A stretch of DNA of 5,458 bases from Planctomycetaceae bacterium (GTDB lineage Bacteria; Planctomycetota; Planctomycetia; Pirellulales; Thermoguttaceae). The stretch covers positions 1 through 5,458 of the forward strand of contig JAITST010000417.1 of the NCBI GenBank assembly GCA_031287585.1, read 5' to 3'. Below are positions 1 to 5,458 of the stretch, piece by piece (position 1 is the stretch's first letter; the number at the start of each line of letters is the position of its first letter). The notes beneath the pieces were generated by a model. The model saw nothing but the letters and a program-made list of their open reading frames with translations. It did no database searches and had not been told where the DNA came from. The position numbers were made by a program, and so were the translations under genes.

Positions 1-62
1 GACTTAGCCATATCTTCCGCGGAAGACCGCCGTTTGGTTTTATGAGTTAAAGTTTCTGACAT
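1..62 (-). CDS. N-terminal fragment of a leftward gene, possibly DNA topoisomerase VI subunit B
   Basis: On the minus strand an ATG at 62-60 opens a frame that stays open for 20 full codons to the window edge. It encodes a basic, hydrophilic start that includes KRRSSAEDMAK. No strong Shine-Dalgarno motif precedes the ATG, since the upstream bases are AT-rich, but a good sigma70-like promoter sits about 40 bases upstream on the same strand (108-135). That promoter is the main reason to think the frame is real. The basic lead-in ending in 'AEDMAKS' reminds me of the N-termini of bacterial topoisomerase VI B subunits, the ATPase half of a type IIB topoisomerase, which continue into a 'REISVSEFF'-like segment. 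That resemblance is from memory and rests on very few residues. The frame could belong to another protein or be spurious. A 14-bp perfect palindrome (13-26) lies inside the frame. Confidence 0.45.
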   Translation of the reverse strand, partial: MSETLTHKTKRRSSAEDMAK

Positions 63-107
63 ATAAGTATATTAAAAGTGAAAACACAATATAAACAAGA
101 ACCGCAT

Positions 108-135
108 ATTCTACCAAAAAATACACGTTTTGCAA
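108..135 (-). promoter_or_regulatory. Candidate sigma70 promoter for the leftward gene
   Basis: Read on the minus strand, a -35-like TTGCAA (135-130, four of six matches to TTGACA) is separated by 16 bases from TAGAAT (113-108, five of six matches to TATAAT). The -10 box is preceded by TGG, giving the extended form TGnTAGAAT. Transcription would start near 101 and leave a leader of about 40 bases before the ATG at 62-60. The region is AT-rich, so chance matches are easy. Position and direction nevertheless fit the left-edge gene well. Confidence 0.45.
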
Positions 136-175
136 GGTGATGGAGTTCACTGTTTTACTCCCTGCCTGACAAAAT

Positions 176-219
176 CGTGAAAAATACCATTATGGTAAAG
201 AATATCGTAAGCGTTCACG
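176..219. repeat. Small dyad with a nested palindrome
   Basis: An outer pair CGTGAA (176-181) and TTCACG (214-219) is perfectly complementary. Inside it lies a second perfect palindrome, TACCAT-T-ATGGTA (185-197). It is placed just outside the larger inverted repeat and may be an operator, a transcript hairpin or a remnant of the repeat's outer flank. No T-tract marks it as a terminator of leftward transcripts. The T-run at 224-231 does follow the outer stem on the plus strand, but there is no upstream plus-strand gene to terminate. Function is unknown. Confidence 0.3.
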
Positions 220-229
220 GATGTTTTTT

Positions 230-386
230 TTCACCACTAATACACGAAAGCACGAAGAAAGAAAAGAATTTTAGATTGATTTTAGTACAAGCATTCTCGT
301 CGGTAACAATGTACATACATTACAATCTAAAATCATAAATCTAAAATCCTTCTGTATTCTTCGTGACATCGTGTCTTCGTGGTGAA
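230..386. repeat. 157-bp imperfect inverted repeat with period-8 'cacgaaga' units (MITE- or REP-like)
   Basis: The left arm (230-277) and right arm (338-386) are reverse complements over about 48 bases with one single-base gap and a handful of mismatches. Both arms begin TTCACCAC at the outside and reach ATTTTAGATT at the inside. Pairing continues inward with a short gap, since GATTTTAG at 279-286 matches CTAAAATC at 327-334, leaving a loop of roughly 40 bases. Each arm holds three 8-base units: cactaata, cacgaaag, cacgaaga at 235-258, and the complements of cacgaaga, cacgatgt, cacgaaga at 358-381. Nothing in it looks coding. Extragenic palindromes built on 'accacgaagacacgaag' are, as I recall, dispersed in many environmental bacterial genomes. 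This copy could be a non-autonomous mobile element or a structured RNA. It lies at least 147 bases from the enolase start, so a regulatory role is possible but not shown. Confidence 0.75.
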
Positions 387-457
387 TCTTACCATGTCTG
401 TGAAAAAATTCTGGTAGGGGGGACTGGCGGAAGCGTTTGAAATTTGGGAAAATTGTT

Positions 458-488
458 TTGCTGTTTATCAGTGATGTGCTGGTAAATT
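458..488 (+). promoter_or_regulatory. Weak candidate promoter for enolase
   Basis: TGGTAAATT at 480-488 fits an extended -10 (TGn followed by TAAATT, four of six matches to TATAAT). The best -35 match, TTGCTG at 458-463, is only three of six and sits 19 bases upstream, slightly long. Transcription would start near 495, giving a leader of about 40 bases. The 3' end of the leader has only a weak purine stretch (TGAGA, 521-525) before the ATG at 534. No other better promoter stands out between the inverted repeat and the gene. Confidence 0.25.
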
Positions 489-533
489 ATAGCGATTACA
501 GTTTTCTCAATTTTTATAGATGAGACACAAATT

Positions 534-1865
<1,332 letters not shown>

Positions 1866-1893
1866 AATCGTTCACGCGATTTGACGTAATGTA

Positions 1894-1929
1894 AGGGCGG
1901 GGAGTTATTTACCCGCCCTGATTTTTTTT
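1894..1929 (+). terminator. Intrinsic terminator of enolase
   Basis: An 8-bp perfect, GC-rich stem (AGGGCGGG at 1894-1901 pairing with CCCGCCCT at 1912-1919) closes a 10-base loop. It is followed after two bases by eight T residues (1922-1929) and further T-rich sequence to 1940. It begins 28 bases after the enolase stop codon. On the minus strand the same hairpin is not followed by a T-tract, so it should act mainly on enolase transcripts. I find no separate intrinsic terminator for the convergent kinase gene in the 130-base gap, although this hairpin could still slow or end its transcription. Confidence 0.9.
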
Positions 1930-1995
1930 GTTTTTGTTTTTAGATTTCGCGGCAAAAACAATTATCAACCGTGAAAAGTATAAAACATACGCCGC

Positions 1996-4900
1996 TCACA
2001 TCCACTTGTATATCGTCTGTATCAACTGCGTTGCGTTAATTGGTTTTACGCAGTAAGCGTCCATTCCCGCTTCGATACAATTTCTTTCGTCTTCTGTGGT
2101 GGCGTTGGCTGTTAGGGCTATTATTGGGATGTGGTTTGGGTGTTGTTTTGTTAGTTTTTCACGGTTTTGTTTTTCCATCTTTCTTATTTCTCTTGTTGCG
2201 TCGAAGCCGTCCATCTCCGGCATTTGGCAGTCCATTAGTATTAAGCCGTAAGTGTTCGCCTGAACTGCCTTGCACGCTTCAATTCCGTTCGACGCTATAT
2301 CAAACTTAAACTTTGAGTTATTCAGAATCTCGCCTACGACTATCTGGTTAATCTTGTTGTCCTCTACAATCAAAATCTTCGCGTACACACGTTCTTTACC
2401 GTCACTTGCCGCCGTATTTTTATCAACGAGATTCGTACGCATTATCCCTGATATTACCGTGTTATCCGTTTTCGTTTTACCTACCAACAATTCCAGTATC
2501 GAATTGAACAACGCGGAAGAGTAAACCGGCTTACTGATATGTCGAATGTTCGTGTTACCGCGAGTCACCTCTGACTCCTCACTTGTCAGCGGCAAGAGAT
2601 AAATCACTGGCAAAGCGTTCTCGCCGCTTGCTAAATCGTTCACTACTTCAACATCGCCGTTTTTGTACAGCGAACTATCAATAATCGCCAACTGAAATGG
2701 TCGCCCGCTCGCCGCCGCCTGTTTGATAGCCGTCATCGCCTCCGCCTCCGACTTGAACGCACTTACATTCATCCCCCAATTGTTAATTTGTTCAAATAAC
2801 GACTTCCGCAGTACACTATTCTCCTCCGCCACTATCACCGTTCGTCCCGACAAATCAATACTCCCGTGCCACACTTCCTTTGCGTCCGGTCGGCTCTTAT
2901 CTGCCAATAGCGGTATCACAATCCAGAATGTCGAACCAATTCCCTGTTCACTTTCAACACCAATTTCACCGCCCATCAGTTGCATCAACTGCCGTGAAAT
3001 CGCGAGTCCAAGTCCGGTACCGCCGTGACTTCGCGACGATGTCGATTCAACTTGCGAAAACGCTTTGAACAACTTTTCCTGATTATCAGTTGTCACACCA
3101 ATCCCGCTGTCAATCACGTTACACCGTACAAACATCCGCTCGTCACCGTCCCGTGCGGGCAACAGCGACACATCAACCCTAACACCGCCGCTATCGGTAA
3201 ACTTCACCGCGTTCCCAACAAGATTTATCAACACCTGCCGCAAACGTTCGCTGTCACCAATAACATAACGCGGCACGTCGTTCGTAAAGTTACCACAAAG
3301 TTCGAGTTTTTTCTCCGTTGCGCGTGATGCCAAAATCCCAAGCACCGACTCAACTAACTCGTGCAGGTCAAACTGTAATGATTCAATTTTAAGTTTACCC
3401 GCTTCGATTTTCGAGAAGTCGAGAATATCGTTGATGAGTGATAACAATGCACGCCCCGACGATTTCAAAAGTTGTGCGTACTCTTTCTGTTTCTTCGACA
3501 ACTCCGACTGCAACAACAAATCGGACATCCCGATAACACCGTTCAACGGCGTTCGTATTTCGTGACTCATCGTCGCGAGGAACTGACTCTTCGCAACACT
3601 CGCCACCTCCGCCCGCTTTGCCATCTCGTTCGCGCGTTCTGTCGAACGTTCCAACTCCGCGTTTGTATTTTCGAGTTCTTGTAACGTGTTTCGTAATTCC
3701 AGTAACGCCTGCTTCTCACGTGTTATATCAACGCACGTTCCGCGTATCCGTAATAATTCGTTTTTCGCGTTGTAGAGAATACGTCCTGAAATACGTGCTA
3801 AAATCGTATGACCGTCCTTATGAACAAGTTTATATTCGAGATCACGGAAAATCTCAACTCGTTTCGCTATCTTTTGTGATAAGTTGTATTCGAGAAGTTT
3901 AATAAATTCGCTTGACACAATATCGCGAGGTACTTTCCCGATGTATTCCGACGTTTGATAACCAAGTATTTCAGTGAATCGGTCAGAGACGTATGTGAAT
4001 TGTAATTGCGAGTTGAGTTCCCAAATGAATTCGCCTGTTGCGGCAACGATGTCCTGAAACCGCTCTTTGGAATACGCGAGTGCTTCAACAATCTGTCGGC
4101 GGCGGATTGCTGTCGCGATTTGCATTCCTATCGCGCTAACTATTCCTTCTTCTATATCCGACCACGTATGTTCTGAATGACAATCGTCAAGCCCGATGAA
4201 TCCCCAGAGCGTTCCATCGAACATAATCGGTGCGACAAGAACTGATAAAATACCGCCCGACGAGAGCAATTTCTGCTCGGAGGGCGACATATCACTGGCA
4301 ATACTGTTCACGCAACGGCATTGTTGAAACGTTTCTATCCAATACGGCATTTGAGCGTCCATATCAAGGTTCTCGGTAATGCTCAAACCTTGCGACGGCT
4401 TTGTACTTTCTGACCACTCATAAATTTGGGTCGCGTGCAAATTGTTGTTGTCGCTGGATTCGTTTTTATGAATCCGCCAAAGTTGAATACGGTCAACGTT
4501 AGCGGCGTGACCGAGTATGTCTAATACTTGCCACATTGTGTTGTCGAATTCGCTCTCGTCATTGAGGAGAAGTTGCACCGCACGGTTCACGGCTTGGAGT
4601 AACGTGTTTTGACGGCGTAAAAGTTGTTCTGATTTTACACGTGCGGTGATGTCGTTGAAGAACAGTATGTTGCGGTTCGAGTCAACTTTGATGCCGGTAA
4701 GTTCAACAGTTTTCTCGTTACCGGCGGCATCTAAAATTTGGAACTCTACCGACGGAACGATACCGGTAGCCATAAGTTTGTCGATGATTTCTTGTCCCAT
4801 CTGCCGAATGAACGGCGGCTGTTTTTCGGCAAACGTTGACGTTTGAATGTCTTCACTCGAACGTCCGAGTATCTGACAAACCGCGGGATTGGCTTCGATG

Positions 4901-5391
4901 TACTTTCTGTTATCGTCAAGCATCGCGATTCCGTAAGGTGCGGATTCGACGTATGCGTAGTATTGTTGAGCATTGATTTTGAAGTGTTCGGCATTGCGGT
5001 AACGTTCGGTGATGTCGCGACCGATACCGAGTACGCCGATAATAGTCCCGTCGTGTGAACGCAAAGGAGATTTGATAACCTCAATAAATACTTCGCCCGG
5101 CGAACCGTCCATCCACAACTCGAACATTATCGGTTCACCTGTGGACATAACAAGATTGTCTTCACGGGCGGTAATCGAATCTGTGTCGCGGGAAAAAAGT
5201 TCACTCTCGGTCTTACCAACGATTTGCTCAATAGACTTACCTATCAAATTCTCGAACGCGGGATTAGCAACCAAAAAAACTCCGTTGACATCCTTGACAA
5301 ACAAAGCATCCGGCAAGGAGTCAATGATGTTTCTCATACTGTTATCAAAAGCAACAGTCGGCAATGATGATGATTCGTGTTGTTTATTCAT
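1996..5391 (-). CDS. Soluble hybrid sensor histidine kinase (PAS-PAS-GAF-PAS-HisKA-HATPase_c-REC-REC)
   Basis: This 1131-residue kinase would autophosphorylate on a histidine and pass the phosphate to its own receiver. PAS domains lie at about 18-130, 136-255 and 440-558, two ending in the usual 'DITxR/E' motif. A GAF domain spans about 262-432, with WGFIGLDDC at 396-404. A coiled coil (560-602) leads to HisKA, with the H-box MSHEIRTPLNG and phosphoacceptor His610. The ATPase has its N-box around Asn727, G1 DSGIG (761-765), an F-box at 774-780 and G2 GGTGLGL (790-796). Receiver 1 (about 850-966) keeps Asp905 and Lys954 but has Glu856-Glu857 at the acidic pair and Leu933 where Thr/Ser is expected. 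Receiver 2 (about 1004-1128) is canonical: Glu1010-Asp1011, Asp1054, Thr1094, Lys1116. There is no signal peptide or membrane segment, so it senses in the cytoplasm; ligands are unknown. It has no HPt or DNA-binding output domain, and no response regulator lies nearby. The start matches the beginning of PAS 1, though no clear ribosome site is seen. Confidence 0.95.
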   Translation of the reverse strand: MNKQHESSSLPTVAFDNSMRNIIDSLPDALFVKDVNGVFLVANPAFENLIGKSIEQIVGKTESELFSRDTDSITAREDNLVMSTGEPIMFELWMDGSPGEVFIEVIKSPLRSHDGTIIGVLGIGRDITERYRNAEHFKINAQQYYAYVESAPYGIAMLDDNRKYIEANPAVCQILGRSSEDIQTSTFAEKQPPFIRQMGQEIIDKLMATGIVPSVEFQILDAAGNEKTVELTGIKVDSNRNILFFNDITARVKSEQLLRRQNTLLQAVNRAVQLLLNDESEFDNTMWQVLDILGHAANVDRIQLWRIHKNESSDNNNLHATQIYEWSESTKPSQGLSITENLDMDAQMPYWIETFQQCRCVNSIASDMSPSEQKLLSSGGILSVLVAPIMFDGTLWGFIGLDDCHSEHTWSDIEEGIVSAIGMQIATAIRRRQIVEALAYSKERFQDIVAATGEFIWELNSQLQFTYVSDRFTEILGYQTSEYIGKVPRDIVSSEFIKLLEYNLSQKIAKRVEIFRDLEYKLVHKDGHTILARISGRILYNAKNELLRIRGTCVDITREKQALLELRNTLQELENTNAELERSTERANEMAKRAEVASVAKSQFLATMSHEIRTPLNGVIGMSDLLLQSELSKKQKEYAQLLKSSGRALLSLINDILDFSKIEAGKLKIESLQFDLHELVESVLGILASRATEKKLELCGNFTNDVPRYVIGDSERLRQVLINLVGNAVKFTDSGGVRVDVSLLPARDGDERMFVRCNVIDSGIGVTTDNQEKLFKAFSQVESTSSRSHGGTGLGLAISRQLMQLMGGEIGVESEQGIGSTFWIVIPLLADKSRPDAKEVWHGSIDLSGRTVIVAEENSVLRKSLFEQINNWGMNVSAFKSEAEAMTAIKQAAASGRPFQLAIIDSSLYKNGDVEVVNDLASGENALPVIYLLPLTSEESEVTRGNTNIRHISKPVYSSALFNSILELLVGKTKTDNTVISGIMRTNLVDKNTAASDGKERVYAKILIVEDNKINQIVVGEILNNSKFKFDIASNGIEACKAVQANTYGLILMDCQMPEMDGFDATREIRKMEKQNREKLTKQHPNHIPIIALTANATTEDERNCIEAGMDAYCVKPINATQLIQTIYKWM

Positions 5392-5424
5392 AGCAATAAT
5401 GAAAAAATGGTGAAAAAACGCGAA

Positions 5425-5451
5425 TTACAAACGGTTGTAGGTCAATTGTAA
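5425..5451. promoter_or_regulatory. Dyad upstream of the kinase gene, possible operator or promoter region
   Basis: TTACAA (5425-5430) and TTGTAA (5446-5451) form a perfect dyad 34-60 bases upstream of the kinase ATG. A second overlapping one is TACAA-ACGG-TTGTA (5426-5439). On the minus strand TGTAAT (5428-5423) could serve as a -10 box, with a poor -35 (TTACAA, 5450-5445) 16 bases upstream. The location suits a promoter or a regulator site, but the arms are short and AT-rich, so chance is a real alternative. Confidence 0.22.
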
Positions 5452-5458
5452 CAGAAAT

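Larger units (their letters stand above)
63..533. other. Intergenic region between the divergent left-edge gene and enolase
   Basis: This stretch of about 470 bases has no convincing coding region. It holds a minus-strand promoter candidate (108-135), a small dyad (176-219), a large imperfect inverted repeat (230-386) and a weak plus-strand promoter candidate for enolase (458-488). The only open frame of any length starts at 192 and runs through the left arm and centre of the inverted repeat to a stop at 336-338. It is judged non-coding. I see no tRNA, known riboswitch or other recognisable RNA gene. The rest, roughly 390-455, shows nothing I can assign. Confidence 0.8.

Noticed and set aside
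13..26. Perfect 14-bp palindrome TCTTCCGCGGAAGA
   Set aside because: It falls inside the probable leftward coding start and has no loop or T-tract, so it is most likely chance. It contains an ordinary CCGCGG site.
137..150. GTGA and TCAC short hairpin
   Set aside because: Four base pairs around a six-base loop is expected by chance in a region of this size.
192..338. A 48-codon plus-strand open frame starting ATGGTAAAG in the intergenic region
   Set aside because: It runs through the left arm and loop of the inverted repeat, has no ribosome site, and its composition follows the repeat rather than a protein.
1949..1995. GCGGC (1949-1953) and GCCGC (1991-1995) as a terminator stem for the kinase gene
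   Set aside because: The stem is only five base pairs with a 37-base loop, and no T-tract follows on the minus strand.
2723..3327. Plus-strand open frames of about 100 codons opposite the kinase
   Set aside because: They overlap the conserved HATPase_c and receiver coding sequence on the other strand and show no domain or ribosome site of their own.

Overview
The window is bacterial DNA with two complete genes, the first codons of a probable third gene, and one compact intergenic repeat. The enolase is of the bacterial type, and the long sensor kinase has PAS, GAF, HisKA, HATPase_c and receiver domains. Both complete genes lack a strong Shine-Dalgarno sequence, and base composition is intermediate. 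A planctomycete or a related PVC-group or environmental bacterium would fit, judging by the style of the enolase, the weak ribosome sites, the palindromic 'cacgaag' repeat, and a left-edge peptide that recalls a topoisomerase VI B subunit start. This placement is a guess from memory and could not be tested here.

Layout. Positions 1-62 (minus strand) hold what looks like the start of a gene running off the left edge, preceded by a plausible minus-strand promoter at 108-135. Positions 63-533 are non-coding. They contain that promoter, a small dyad (176-219), a 157-bp imperfect inverted repeat (230-386) whose arms carry period-8 'cacgaaga' units, and a weak candidate promoter for the next gene. 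Positions 534-1865 (plus) encode enolase, complete and with every catalytic residue, ending in an unusual Cys-Gly-Cys-Gly-Cys tail. A strong intrinsic terminator follows at 1894-1929. Positions 1996-5391 (minus) encode a 1131-residue soluble hybrid histidine kinase (PAS-PAS-GAF-PAS-coiled coil-HisKA-HATPase_c-REC-REC). The last 67 bases hold its upstream region, with a small dyad.

The genes are not an operon. The left gene and enolase are divergent across about 470 bp, and enolase and the kinase converge on a 130-bp gap. Enolase is a housekeeping glycolytic enzyme. The kinase looks like an orphan cytoplasmic sensor whose phosphotransfer (HPt) and output partners lie elsewhere. Nothing in the sequence links the two functionally. 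I see no CRISPR array, transposase, tRNA, rRNA or clear new multi-gene system. The most interesting items are the inverted-repeat element, the enolase cysteine tail, the partly degenerate first receiver of the kinase, and the left-edge gene start.
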